A DNA stretch of 64,000 nucleotides from Hydractinia symbiolongicarpus (taxonomy: Eukaryota; Cnidaria; Hydrozoa; Anthoathecata; Hydractiniidae). The translations under genes and the position numbers were made by a program. This document shows, piece after piece, positions 11,100-20,540 of the stretch (positions within the stretch are counted from its first letter, which is position 1; every line of letters starts with the position of its first letter). The stretch spans positions 12,877,001-12,941,000 of the forward strand of contig NC_079888.1 in assembly GCF_029227915.1 (NCBI RefSeq). Direction: 5' to 3'. Below the pieces are notes generated by a model. That model was not told where the DNA came from. It did not search any database and saw nothing but the letters and a program-made list of their open reading frames with translations.

Positions 11100-11570
11100 T
11101 CGCTTTCAAGCAGCTTCGTCTCATATCTGATTTGAATTCACTACCGTTGTCACATTGGAAAGTCTTTAGGTATCGGAGGGGGGCGGCTTTGTATATGTCC
11201 TTCAGCATGTCGGCTACTTCACTGGCTTTCTTCGTTCTAAGGGGTCTTGCGACATTATACCTTGAGGCCAGGTCGATACCTGTTAGAATATACCATACAG
11301 CTTGTCATGGGGCATGTACAAGAGATCAAACTGGTGCATCTCATTGGGTCTCGTTATGGTGAAATGAGGGTAATTGATACGCTTTGGCCCTCGAATATGC
11401 TTGAGTCAGAGCAACTGACGACTCAGCCAGTGCATAACTCTCTTTTTTGAGAGGCCAGAGTTTTCAGCGAGCAGTTTGATCGCTTTCCGTCCAGTCCAGA
11501 GATTTTCTGGAGAGTAGTAGATTTGACTTAATTTTTCCGCTTCTTCTGGAGTAACAATATGCAGGATTAC
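11100..11570 (-). pseudogene. Polinton integrase, N-terminal half, deleted and frameshifted
   Basis: The minus strand encodes PEEAEKLSQIYYSPENLW, then GRKAIKLLAENSGLSKKRV and HWLSRQL, matching the integrase of element B at 29921-28793. The match continues in other frames through the first catalytic aspartate region (MHQFDLLYMPHD) and stops just after the CDNGSEF-type second motif, where a deletion joins it to the end of membrane protein 2. The start codon region is missing too. The enzyme would have integrated the element; this copy cannot act. Confidence 0.7.
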
Positions 11571-11583
11571 ATGTATTTGTACG

Positions 11584-11946
11584 CTACAAACCGAGGAGGG
11601 CCAAGGAGCCAACTATAAAAGTCAGTTCACCATCGGCTTGTTGTTTACTGGGGACATAAAAATCGGATAATTTTGGAGTTTTCTCAATCGTGGCAATGAA
11701 ATACTCCCTCATACTCTTATCAAGCTCTTTAAGACTCTCGCCAGCCTGACACTTAAGCTCCCGTTGCTGATTGTACCAGTTGATTTTTGCCTGTCTGTCA
11801 CGTACCCATTGGGCTTGAGCAGCTTTATCGTGCCTTCGTCGCTCTTCGTCGCTATGCGAACTTATTTTTGAAAATAAAAAGTTACTACCTGAAAATGCGA
11901 GCGCGTTAATTATCGCCCCACCCGCGAGTACTAATATGCTTGCCAT
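11584..11946 (-). CDS. Membrane/coiled-coil protein of the capsid block
   Basis: 120 codons from an ATG behind AGAATAAAC. The N-terminal segment (ILVLAGGAIINALAFSGSNF) is hydrophobic and followed by a long charged helix (HSDEERRRHDKAAQAQWVRD). Its counterpart in element B is 30350-29950, also between integrase and capsid gene. Compared with B the last residues are shifted by a one-base loss in a T run. Probably a minor virion or membrane-scaffold protein by position, but no family is recognised. The start is shared with the hairpin 11949-11975 that ends the capsid gene. Confidence 0.6.
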   Translation of the reverse strand: MASILVLAGGAIINALAFSGSNFLFSKISSHSDEERRRHDKAAQAQWVRDRQAKINWYNQQRELKCQAGESLKELDKSMREYFIATIEKTPKLSDFYVPSKQQADGELTFIVGSLALLGL

Positions 11947-11948
11947 GT

Positions 11949-11975
11949 TTATTCTATGGTATTACCATAAAATAA
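11949..11975. terminator. Hairpin behind the capsid gene of element A
   Basis: TATGGTA-T-TACCATA with further pairing outside one mismatch (12 of 13 pairs). It begins 24 nt downstream of the capsid stop at 11999 (minus strand) and leads straight into the start of the next gene. Confidence 0.5.
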
Positions 11976-11998
11976 CGCGTGATGCTGAATATTTGGTC

Positions 11999-13264
11999 TT
12001 AATATTCTACTGAATGAAAACGACCCCCTAGGATATTTAATTGTGCGTCCACCAACAAGTACACGTAACACCTGATGTCCCCCGCACCCTCATTCTTTTT
12101 GGTAATATGCAGGGTTATGCCATCACTAAGCCTTTGTAGTGGTCTTCCGCTCCCGTGTAGGTTGTGATCGTCTGTTGCTCTGAAGTCGACAAAGAGCCCA
12201 TACCTTTCCGATAGATATTGGCCAATGGTCACGATGCTATCATGGGATCCGAAGAGCCCCGCTACCTGTTCCATGTGATCCTTCGGCATCATTATTGAGC
12301 TATACAGTTGATTAGGCTCACCCTCGATAGTGATCGAGATTTTCTCGATCCTCGGATTATAGAATTTCTCATTATTCCCACTATATGCTTTAACTACACC
12401 GGGATCCTGAAATAGCAGTAGGACACCTTTAAGACTCTTCGCCGGTGTGTCGATTTGCAGGTTGTAACTCGTGTCAGCCTTTTTAAGGTCACCACTTTGC
12501 TTCGGAGGATTCTTTCATAGAGCAACGCGAGACGGGAATAATCGCACTTGCCAATTCTTCGTTGGACACTTTATCAAATTCCAAACATATATTCGATATT
12601 TGATACTTGCTATCGGCGGGCTTGGCTGCCGTGCTTCCAACGGCTGCGCTACCACTATCCTTTATAACTTCACAATATGAAGCGAAGTGAATCACAAACT
12701 GCAGTCTATCGTGAAGCCTTGCTTGATAAAACGGGAGATCCCTCGTCATCGAGAACATGGAGCCAAGAGGTACGCAGAACGTGTTACCGTAGGCCTCAGC
12801 GATCGCCTTTTCCTCGTTATTGCCAACATGATCGATGGCCTTGACTTTGAGGACCCTCACGGTGCCGTTGTTAGAATTTATCCCCTGAAGGATCAGGGTG
12901 TTGTTGCGATCAAATTTGGGCAGCCACAAATCCCTATATACTTCGAGGATATTAAAATCGGCTATGTTCTGTATTTCGTTAGCGTTCAAAGTAATACGCA
13001 AACTCTGTACCAGATCTTTTCCGATGTTGCTGACAATTGTACGCCTGTTGTTAGTCCCCGAGAGCTCCAAGTCAAAAAGGAGTTTGAGGGAGCCGGGGAA
13101 AATTACGTCGTTTTGACCAAGGTTAGGCAGATCAATATAGAGGTCCTCTTTTGGGCCTTTGGTGCTAGGTATGTGGCTTATCTTCACCCTCTGTTTTTTC
13201 CCTTTATGCCATACATCGTTTTTACCTCCTTATTTAGATCTAATTTTGTTCCGAAAGTACTCAT
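11999..13264 (-). pseudogene. MCP: Polinton major capsid protein, frameshifted
   Basis: The minus strand carries the whole gene in at least three pieces: the start (MSTFGTKLDLNKEVKTMYG) from an ATG at 13264 behind CTAAATAA, a one-base shift in an A run near 13195, a long segment ISHIPSTKGPKEDLYIDLPN onward (13187-12489), and the C-terminal third (12292-11999) ending GRFHSVEY. It aligns along its length with the copy at 32932-31710. The family is the double-jelly-roll major capsid protein of Polintons, which would build a virus-like shell. The open frame at 12687-13304 on the other strand is a shadow. The start codon is only 29 bp from the divergent gene at 13294. Confidence 0.8.
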
Positions 13265-13293
13265 TTATTTAGGTAGGTTGGTGGTTGAAATAA
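13265..13293. promoter_or_regulatory. 29-bp divergent start region (capsid / coiled-coil gene)
   Basis: The two ATGs point away from each other. Each is preceded by AAATAA (AAATAAATG on both strands). The same arrangement with 31 bp occurs in element B at 32933-32963. Confidence 0.55.
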
Positions 13294-14534
13294 ATGCCTA
13301 TTAATCCAGGATACGAAGATGACTTTACGCCAGAGGAAGTTATTCCAGACGAAGCCGAAGAGTTTAGTAGCGAGAGTGAAATTCTTCGACCCGAGGACGT
13401 ACCAAGCACTACGCCCGCAGCACGAGGCAGCCTCACTCTCACGGCAAGGCGGGAACTACAAAATTCAAAAGTTGATAGCCTATACGAAGCTCTTAGTGGG
13501 GAGCTGGGACAGCCGAGTGCCAGACATTATGATGCCTTTGAAATGGATGGAAATCGCCTTCTCTACGATGGTGTAGAGCTCACTAAAATAAATGGTGAGC
13601 TTAGAAGTTTTTTAGAAATACAGAGGAGGTTGGGTGTAAAACGCCTACGTGACATGGGCTTTACCGACTATAGTTCACCACACAAAAGCAGTAAAAATAT
13701 GGCGCTGGAACTCCTTAACGAGATTGTTCACGTTGAAGAGATGGCTGATGACATTGAAATGTTGCCGCTACTCGAAAATGTTCTAGATGAAACGAAGAGC
13801 CTTATGGAGAATACTTCCTTTACCGAAGCCTTCGACGAACGCGAAAGACGGAGGCTTCATTTCTATGTTAGAACGCTCCAGGACGACTTGAATAACGTGA
13901 AAAGTAAGATGATCAACTACGATGGCGATCTTTCCAAGGCAGATGACAAGATTAACAGGCTTGAGGCGAAGAAGGCTGGGTCCGACGTATCAGAGGAGCA
14001 GCAAAGTATCTGGGATGAGGACCTCGTTAAGGCCAAGGAAGATCGTGAAAAGCTAAAGGATGATCGAAAGTCGGCAATAGAAGCACACGGTTTGCTATCC
14101 TCTAGTATCCACAACCAACTGAAAAATATCAAAGATACATTGATAAAAATCGCTGGAGATGATGTATCCTTACGTGATAAATTGACCATTCTCTTCAAAG
14201 AGCAGGGTATAACGATTGCTAGCATTGTCTCAGCCGTGGGCTTACTGATATCAACCTTGTCCTGGCGCTCACGGGTGGTGGGGCAGCAGGAGCAGGAGGA
14301 AGTGGTGGTAGCAAAGGATTTGTTCAAAAGCAGCTGGACAGATTGGGAAAATTCCTGAAGTACCTTGCTGGTAAGGCAGGTGCAGCCCTTCCCGGGATCA
14401 TAAGCAGTATTGTGTCATTATTCTTCAGAGTAGCGGCGAACGTTGTCGAGTATGTAGCGAGACACCTCTACCTGGCCATCGCGGGTGCTGTGGGTATAAT
14501 TGTAGCGTATGTAGGTAACAGGAGGAATAGATGA
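13294..14534 (+). pseudogene. Long coiled-coil protein with hydrophobic C-terminus, one frameshift
   Basis: An acidic N-terminus (EDDFTPEEVIPDEAEEFSSE) is followed by about 200 residues of charged helix and coiled coil. The frame then reaches ITIASIVSAVGLLIST, where a one-base loss near 14253 shifts it. In the next frame the protein continues through a glycine-rich linker to GKFLKYLAGKAGAALPGIIS and two hydrophobic segments, ending at TAG 14532. The downstream frame at 14343 is therefore the end of this gene, not a separate one. Element B keeps only the first 25 or so codons (32964 onward). The build suggests a virion membrane or internal structural protein; the function is unknown. Confidence 0.65.
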
Positions 14535-14537
14535 AAA

Positions 14538-14565
14538 GTCTAATGTGTTGAACAACATACTAGAC
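14538..14565. terminator. Hairpin shared by two convergent genes
   Basis: GTCTA-A-TGTGTTG / CAACATA-C-TAGAC, 11 to 12 pairs with one internal mismatch. It fills the 31 bp between the stop codons at 14534 (plus) and 14566 (minus). Confidence 0.5.
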
Positions 14566-15661
14566 CTATTTCTTCATCCATATATACACAAGGATTAGTC
14601 CTACTCCTACCATAGCTAGCGTGGCTTTGGTATCCTCATGCTGCCTGTGGGCTTCCTTGGTATGAGGCGTGGTTTTCTTGATATGTTGCCTAGGAGGTGT
14701 GTTGAAGGATGCTTTATGTTTGACAACCATGGTATTCAGGTCTAGCTCCACACCTACACCTATGTTAGAGGGCGCGATTAGAACGTTGTTGTTATATCCC
14801 ACAATCTTTCCAATGCGGAGGTCCATGTTAGAGGGAAACATGTACACACTGGACATCACGGCGAAATTGACTAAAGTTCGTACGTACTGTAAAACCTTTT
14901 GAAACTCTGTGATGTCTTGACCTACGTTCTCGTCACGTTGAACCATGGCCTCGAATTTCTGCAATAAGATTTGCCTTGCTGTATAGTTATCGGCGTTAGA
15001 GCCCAGGATTGAGGCCTTGGCACTCGCTTGAGACCCTAGCAATAAGACAACATAGACGCGTATACTTTCGCTTAGCTTGGTTAGGCCTTCCCTGGGAGGT
15101 TGGTATGATGAATTTGGCCCAATCCCCATCAACCTGCGGCCACCAGCGACCACTCGTCAACGATGACGTCAAGGCTTTGAACTTGTACAAAGCCCTGGGA
15201 TCCGAACCGTACTCGCGGCATACTCGCGCATACCCAAGGTGGAGTAGGGTTTCTCGTACTGGGAAAAGCCTCCTTCGTATGGCATAGGTACCTTCATTCT
15301 CGCGAAAATACGTCTCATGTGGTAGTACGCGTGGAATTTAAAGATCGAGTTAACGAGGGGTACGGAGCCGCTCATGTGCTTGGCAGAGATCCCCAACGCC
15401 GTTGTCGCGCAATGACAAGCGAAATTAACCTGGATATTCCAATAGTCTAAGGTTTGGCCTTCCCAATTTACACTCACAGGATCGTTCAACAGGTTAGTTA
15501 AAACTTTGATAGGGTACTTGGTGAACTGTGGAAATGCCACGGAAATGTGCTGAGTCGTAGACACGTATAAGTCCTGATGCTCCAAGTTAGTTACACCGAG
15601 AGGCCACTCGCCTCTGTTGGACTTGTATTTTGCCTTTAGGGTTATACGAATAGATATTCAT
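14566..15661 (-). pseudogene. Candidate second virion protein of the element, frameshifted
   Basis: Pieces in different frames form one gene from an ATG at 15661 (MNIYSYNPKGK) to a stop at 14566. Recognisable stretches are LEHQDLYVSTTQHISVAFPQ, HMSGSVPLVNSIFKFHAYYH and, after a frame change and apparent loss near 15180-15250, GLTKLSESIRVYVVLLLGSQ and YTARQILLQKFEAMVQRDEN. The end holds a hydrophobic segment (ATLAMVGVGLILVYIWM). The size, beta-rich look and position next to the capsid gene make a minor capsid or penton-like role possible, but I see no diagnostic motif. It shares a 16-bp start region with the gene at 15678. Confidence 0.5.
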
Positions 15662-15677
15662 GTTTCTTTAAAGAAAG
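15662..15677. promoter_or_regulatory. 16-bp palindromic divergent start region
   Basis: Between the two outward-facing start codons (CAT at 15659-15661, ATG at 15678-15680) lies only GTTTCTTTAAAGAAAG. Its core TTTCTTTAAAGAAA is a perfect 14-bp palindrome, so both genes see the same sequence upstream. Confidence 0.6.
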
Positions 15678-16350
15678 ATGCGACAGTTATATGTTACAGA
15701 TATAAAGAACCCTACGATTTTTGAAGACTATTTGGGCGAAATCCATAAGTATCAGGCCTACATGGCTGAACCTTTTCGAAAAAAAGAACGGTATCAAGAT
15801 TTATAAAGCGACGCCCGACCAATGATGGGGACTTTACCGTCGGAGATTTTGAAACCCTCATCACGATCGAGAAGGGTCTATATAGGATCGAGGATCTCGC
15901 TGTCATAGTCAACAACCATGCGGGAGGGAGGATCAAACTTTTCGTACTCAGGAACGGAGTCTGTAAAGTAAGAGTTAGTAAGGGATATGTTGCGATAGTC
16001 GATAAAACACTGACGGATCTTATGGGGTATAATTTTGATAAAAGTCAATGTTTACCGAGGGCGACCATGACAGCATCTACAAGACAGATGTCTACCAAAG
16101 AATAAGACTTACTTGTCACCAACTCGATGATTATTGCCTGCTTAATGGGGAGAAATCTAAAATTCTTGTCATCCTACCGACCAAAGAGCTAAACGCATGG
16201 GGAGGCATGTTGATGTGGACTTTTAATAATCCAATCTACCTTCCCTTGAAAGGATCAACAGATCTCCTTGAATTCATGTTGACAGACGAATGTCACCACG
16301 ATAAAAACGTTTTATTCATGGGTATAACCATGCATATTCTGATACAATAA
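15678..16350 (+). pseudogene. Unidentified gene of the element A accessory block, frameshifted
   Basis: It starts MRQLYVTDIKNPTIFEDYLG, loses frame after about 35 codons, and continues in other frames with LITIEKGLYRIEDLAVIVNN, then MFTEGDHDSIYKTDVYQRIR and NGEKSKILVILPT to TAA at 16348. The three pieces are in order and non-overlapping, so they are taken as one gene of about 220 codons. No family is recognised. The stop codon runs directly into the next start (CAATAAATG). Confidence 0.5.
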
Positions 16351-16995
16351 ATGTCGAATATTATAAAACTTTACCCGAGCCTACCACCTAGTGCACCTGA
16401 TCAAGAAAATAATGAGGGGCACGTGTATCGTCTGAAGAAGATCGAAGAAGTTGAACAATATCTACGAAATGAAGTTAAACAACGTGAAAAGCTGTCGAAA
16501 AAATTTGGAATGCATGGTACCTGGATTCACTACATGGATCACGGGCTATTAGCGATAAGCGTGATCACCTCAAGCGTTGGAGTTGCAAGCATGTTGAGTG
16601 GTATTGGAGTACCTCTGGCAGTGGCAATGGGTGGGATCACCATTGCCGTTGGATTGGGGCAGTCTGCTTTAAAACAAGGTGGGAAGAAGATGAATTATAA
16701 ACGTAAAAAACATGATAGTATAAGATTATTAGCAGAGACTAAGCTGAATTCAATAGTTGATCTTATATCAAGGGCTATTGAGAATGGAGTGATAAGTGAT
16801 TATGAATTCAGTCTAATAATGCAAGAGAAGCAACTCTATATGCTGCTCAAGGAGCAAATATGTCGGAGAACCAGAAAAATTGTAGAATCGCTTAATGAAC
16901 GAGAGAGACAGCAGCTAGTCGAGAAGGGACGCGAAGAAGGGAAACAGGAATTTATGAAAAAACTTCAATATGTTAAACATGTAAATACTACCTAG
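16351..16995 (+). CDS. Membrane protein with helical flanks, intact
   Basis: 214 codons without a break, starting at the ATG of AATAAATG, which overlaps the previous stop codon. An N-terminal proline motif (LYPSLPPSAPDQENNEGHVY) is followed by a charged helix, a hydrophobic pair of segments at about residues 65-108 (LLAISVITSSVGVASML and PLAVAMGGITIAVGLG) and a long charged helix with a basic end. I have no named family for it. The PSLPPSAP motif resembles a proline-rich late-domain-like signal, which is inference. It is one of the few undamaged genes of element A. Confidence 0.65.
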   Translation: MSNIIKLYPSLPPSAPDQENNEGHVYRLKKIEEVEQYLRNEVKQREKLSKKFGMHGTWIHYMDHGLLAISVITSSVGVASMLSGIGVPLAVAMGGITIAVGLGQSALKQGGKKMNYKRKKHDSIRLLAETKLNSIVDLISRAIENGVISDYEFSLIMQEKQLYMLLKEQICRRTRKIVESLNERERQQLVEKGREEGKQEFMKKLQYVKHVNTT

Positions 16996-17021
16996 ACCAA
17001 CCGCCAGCATATTCATAATCC

Positions 17022-17042
17022 AATGTATATTAACAATACATT
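17022..17042. terminator. Small hairpin between convergent genes
   Basis: AATGTAT / ATACATT with a 7-nt loop lies 27 nt behind the plus-strand stop at 16995. It covers part of the minus-strand stop at 17041-17043. Confidence 0.35.
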
Positions 17043-17315
17043 AGATGGTACCAAGTACTTCACCGGTAGTTGCATCAATCATAAAATCACCGTCGTATAT
17101 TAGAGTTCGGTTTTGTTTTGTCTCGAGGCCTCTGATATACTCCTCTACGATCTTCATTGATGTAATTTCTAGGCATGATTTACAATGAGGCCCAAGGGTT
17201 TGCGTTGCAATATCTCTATATCTTATCTTGTTAATCGCGACTATAATTTCACCCTTCTTCATGGTGGAGAGCCACGGATTCCCAGTTCTCTCGCTTCTTT
17301 TTTCAAATCGTTCAT
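17041..17315 (-). pseudogene. Small SAP/HeH-motif protein, frameshifted
   Basis: The likely start is an ATG at 17315 behind AAAATAAAC, giving MNDLKKEARELGIRGS. After a one-base shift near 17262 the frame continues as MKKGEIIVAINKIRYRDIAT. Together these form a SAP or helix-extension-helix motif like that at the start of the polymerases of B and C. A CKSC pair and a short tail ending GEVLGTI follow. It may bind DNA. The start is chosen because it explains the AT-rich box and completes the motif. Confidence 0.45.
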
Positions 17316-17320
17316 GTTTA

Positions 17321-17347
17321 TTTTGTATACAACATTAATATACAAAA
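17321..17347. terminator. Hairpin behind the candidate ssDNA-binding gene
   Basis: TTTTGTATA / TATACAAAA with a 9-nt loop, 16 nt downstream of the stop at 17364 (minus strand). It lies just upstream of the next start codon. Confidence 0.5.
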
Positions 17348-17363
17348 ATCTATCGAGTTTTAA

Positions 17364-17981
17364 CTATACTACAACGAATGGTTCCTCATCGTCGTCATCT
17401 GAATCAATAAGGTGCCGGGTCCTTAAGGTTACAGCCACCGGCTTGTATTTGCACTCTTCGGGCAAGACCTGGATGTAATGCTTATTCCCTTGTTTATAAA
17501 TACTGGATATTTTTAAAATGCAGATGCATTTGCAAGGTTGCTTTAGTGGTACTGCTTGGTCGTAAAAATACGTGTTTATTTTACCCTCCCATTCTTTAAT
17601 TTTTGTGTTCAGGTATTTACCGTTCTTCACTGATGAGGTCGTGAACTCACTACCATACAATTGCTGTATCCTGGCCAGGATACACTTGTATTTTTCAAGC
17701 CATTCTTGATGGTTATTCATATCGAATGACATTGTGAGTGACGAGCCATCGTCGTATCTGGATGCACCGTTTGAATACAGCCCCTTTGGCGTTATGATCA
17801 ATAGTGACGATATCTTGCTACCATGTTTATATCCTATAACATATCTAGCATCTTTTCCTTTGTTGACTTTAATGGTATCGCTGACTACTATGTTTTCAAT
17901 TTGAACCTCGTCAATATTAAGTACTGTTGGCTCGCTATAAAAATCCCTTGTCTCTACAGAGTCGTTATAGAATTTGAACAT
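17364..17981 (-). CDS. Candidate ssDNA-binding protein with acidic tail
   Basis: 205 intact codons from an ATG behind TATAATAAAGG. The protein has a beta-strand-rich core with IVVSDTIKVNKGKDARYVIG, LLIITPKGLYSNGASRYDDG and a KIKEWEGKINTYFYDQAVPL stretch. It ends in an acidic, hydrophobic-tipped tail (DSDDDDEEPFVVV). An OB-fold-like core with such a tail is the build of replication ssDNA-binding proteins, and the order of strands recalls DUF5871 proteins of large DNA viruses. This is a resemblance by eye, not a search result. Its place in a replicon with its own polymerase fits. It is undamaged, which is rare here. Confidence 0.5.
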   Translation of the reverse strand: MFKFYNDSVETRDFYSEPTVLNIDEVQIENIVVSDTIKVNKGKDARYVIGYKHGSKISSLLIITPKGLYSNGASRYDDGSSLTMSFDMNNHQEWLEKYKCILARIQQLYGSEFTTSSVKNGKYLNTKIKEWEGKINTYFYDQAVPLKQPCKCICILKISSIYKQGNKHYIQVLPEECKYKPVAVTLRTRHLIDSDDDDEEPFVVV

Positions 17982-18171
17982 CCTTTATTATAATAACCAG
18001 GGCTCAACTAAGGATTTTACATTTGCAATAACCTCCGTTATACGTTATATACATCATATAGTGCTGCCAACACAGCATTTTCCCACATATAATTAACCTC
18101 CGTCCACACTTGCATCTATCATATTGATCGAGATCAATCCCGCATTTGTAGCAATATTCAATCATTTATTT
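17982..18171. other. Spacer between the minus-strand genes
   Basis: It contains the start box of the ssDNA-binding candidate and a degenerate Cys-rich stretch near 18085-18160 (minus strand). No intact frame. Confidence 0.3.
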
Positions 18172-18426
18172 TTAAAGGCTTCGGGTAACCATGGCTCTGA
18201 AACGATCTGGAACATATTCAATGATCTTAGGATATTCGCGAACTGCTCGGTCACACATTTTCTGGGTTTTGAGGCGATCGGGTACTAACATTAGTGTCCA
18301 GGGATGTTCACGAACTACGGCAGTACACATTTCCTGTGTTATGAAATGATCGGGTACGAACATTAGTGTCCATGAATTTGCACGGACTATTCGATCAGGC
18401 ATTATAAGATGATCATTAATAGACAT
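18172..18426 (-). CDS. Short DUF4116-like repeat protein
   Basis: 84 codons from an ATG behind TATAATAAAGGAG. Three repeats carry VPDHFITQEMC, VPDRLKTQKMCDRAV and VPDRF, the same repeat as in the gene at 7057-7760 at the opposite end of the element and read in the opposite direction. The gene is shorter than its partner and may be truncated. Confidence 0.55.
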   Translation of the reverse strand: MSINDHLIMPDRIVRANSWTLMFVPDHFITQEMCTAVVREHPWTLMLVPDRLKTQKMCDRAVREYPKIIEYVPDRFRAMVTRSL

Positions 18427-18482
18427 CTCCTTTATTATACACTAAGATCCATCAACAATTTTTCTGGCGCGGTCATATTTTT

Positions 18483-18505
18483 GAGTATGGGAATTTCTCT
18501 TACTC
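18483..18505. promoter_or_regulatory. Palindromic terminal box of element A
   Basis: GAGTATGGGAATTTCTCTTACTC reads on the minus strand as GAGTAAGAGAAATTCCC followed by ATACTC. Near-identical boxes stand upstream of polB in elements B (20925-20946) and C (38444-38467). A TGACGTCAT box at 18563-18571 and an ATGCGC motif are nearby, as in B and C. Confidence 0.5.
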
Positions 18506-18595
18506 AATTCTAATTTTGTTGATGTCAGCATATATAGTATATATGCTATTGCGCATGTGTTGATGACGTCATATGATTTGGTTTTTTACTTGCTT

Positions 18596-18636
18596 TGGGG
18601 TGGTGGTGGTGGTGGTGTTGTTGTTGTTGTTGTTAA
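18596..18636. repeat. (GGT)n-(GTT)n microsatellite
   Basis: About 15 trinucleotides at the 3' side of the LINE fragment on the minus strand, where they read as (AAC)n and (ACC)n. They probably form its tail. Confidence 0.6.
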
Positions 18637-18639
18637 TTT

Positions 18640-19340
18640 ATTTATTGTCGGTTAAAATATGTACAAACAATACAATAGCTCTAATTAAAGTGCTAATCCA
18701 AACCGACATATAGACAAAAATATAAATACTATAAAAATAAAGTAAGTGAAATCAAAATAAAAACAAATAACATATTTATGTTATTGTGAACAGACATCAC
18801 AAGAACAATGCTGGCCATTCCAAAATTTTATCATTTTCTTAAAAATATTCAAAGATTCTGCTGTTTTCATATGATTGGGTAATTTATTCCATATATTTGG
18901 ACCTAAGGAAGTTAAACTTTTAGTTCCGAAACTTCTGGTACTTTTTCTTGGAACCTTGAGATTATTGACATTTTCGTGATCTGACAGATCTTTCACTTTG
19001 TTGGAAATCAAAAATGTCATGAATGTATGAAGGGTTAAGGCTATGCAAAGATTTGTAAATTTCTGTACATAGCGTTTTAAGCCTGTAAACACTCATGAAA
19101 TTCCTTCCTGATTTTAAAAGCAGTTCCTCGTATGTACTATCAGAGTCGTCAAATAAAAAACGCTAAGCCCTTTTTTGTATTCTTTCAACTTTTAACAAAG
19201 ATTTAGTAGATGAAAAATGCCACACAAATGGACAATAGTTAAAGTTGGAAAGTACAAAACTTTGAACAAGAGCAACCTTTGCTTTGTAAGTCAGAAACGT
19301 ATCTAGCCTAACATTAACAGGATAAACAGGGTGTGATCTA
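18640..19340 (-). pseudogene. 3' end of a CR1/L2-like LINE reverse transcriptase ORF
   Basis: The minus strand encodes YKAKVALVQSFVLSNFNYCP and FVWHFSSTKSLLKVERIQKR (19300-19170). After a frameshift it encodes LKVPRKSTRSFGTKSLTSLG and IWNKLPNHMKTAESLNIFKK (about 18960-18810). These are signatures of the region behind the catalytic core of CR1/L2-type LINE reverse transcriptases. The catalytic motif itself is not present. A 3' UTR and an (AAC)n tail follow to 18600. A dead, 5'-truncated copy. Confidence 0.65.
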
Positions 19341-19421
19341 GATTCTACGTTTGTGTTATGTATATTATTTGTATGGTTTTCCATGACGTTTGTACCCTCT
19401 TGGGACAAATAATTAAACCTA

Positions 19422-19583
19422 TTTTTACTAATTACATCATAATTTTGATGGTTCCCTTGTTGAAACCGCGATGGCCCATTGGTAACTGTTCGCCAATCAT
19501 CTTTTTTACTAATTACATCATAATTTTGATGGTTCCTTTGTTGAAACCGCGATGGCGCATTGTTAACTGTTCGCCAATCATCT
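19422..19583. repeat. 81-bp direct tandem duplication
   Basis: Two copies of an 81-bp unit (19422-19502 and 19503-19583) with four or so differences. On the minus strand it is in frame and encodes 27 residues twice (starting KKDDWRTV and SRFQQ). It belongs to retrotransposon-derived sequence next to the LINE fragment. Confidence 0.65.
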
Positions 19584-19644
19584 TTTTTGTCAACTACTTT
19601 TAACACATTAGCTTGATTAAAGCTACTTTCGCAAAGTTTAACCA

Positions 19645-20540
19645 CAACATTCCTATACGCAATCAGAAGTAGATGCACCAGACTCGAAAAGCAAGTCTCG
19701 TCTGCACAACGAACGTCAACAACGAAATCAGGCGAAGCTACGAGCTTTCCTGGACGAATCCGAGGACGAAACCAAACGGATGATGGAGACACTAAACCAA
19801 AAAGGTGTATCAAATTGGTTGACGGCCATCCCAACGAACGAACGAGGATTTGAGTTAACGAAGCAAGAATTTTGGGACGCCATCAGAATCCGTTACAACT
19901 GGCCACTTGATCGAATGCCATCAACTTGCGCGTGCGGGTCCTCGTTTGACCTAGCACACGTGCTCTCGTGCAAGAAAGGTGGATTTGTGTCATTGAGGCA
20001 CAATGATGTTAGAGGCATTACGTCTAAACTTCTGGAGGAAGTTTGTCATGACGTAAGAACAGAGCCCATTCTAAATGAACTCAATAATGAAGACCTGCCG
20101 AGGCAGGCAAATGTCTCACGTGAAGCAAGACTGGACATAAGCGCTCCCAGTTTTTGGACTGCTGGCCAAAGAGCATTTTTTGACGTGAGGGTTTTCAACC
20201 CGTTCGCTCGAAGGTACGGCAAAACAAAAATTAAGAACTGCTTATTGTCTAATGAGAAAGAAAAGAAGAGACGATATTGCAATCGTGTTCTTCAAGCTGA
20301 GAATGGGACATTTTCAACGTTAGTTTTTGCGGCAAACGGGGCTATGGGACGAGAGTGTACAATGTTTTACAAACGTCTCGCAGAAATGATTTCAGATAAG
20401 AGAAATGATACACTTTCAAAAGACACGAGTAACATAAGAACTGTTATATTCTTCTCACTTTAAAGATCAACGGTGAGATGCATTCGTAGATCAAGAGGTA
20501 GAGTGCGACTCCCTCAAGATGAAATTTAATAATAATAAAA
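19645..20540 (+). pseudogene. 5'-truncated copy of the RT/endonuclease retroelement (3' end only)
   Basis: An open frame from 19651 to TAA at 20461 encodes only the C-terminal endonuclease part: CACGSSFDLAHVLSC (zinc knuckle), RHNDVRG, VCHDVRTEP, EARLDIS and RAFFDVRVFNP. These match the end of the longer element at 46840-49842. The 3' sequence ends in TTTAATAATAATAAAA, a short microsatellite tail. 5' truncation plus tail is typical of target-primed insertion. The frame is intact over 270 codons, so the insertion may be fairly recent. Confidence 0.7.

Noticed and set aside
12687-13304. 205-codon plus-strand ORF
   Set aside because: Shadow of the capsid gene on the opposite strand, which aligns throughout with the copy at 31710-32932.
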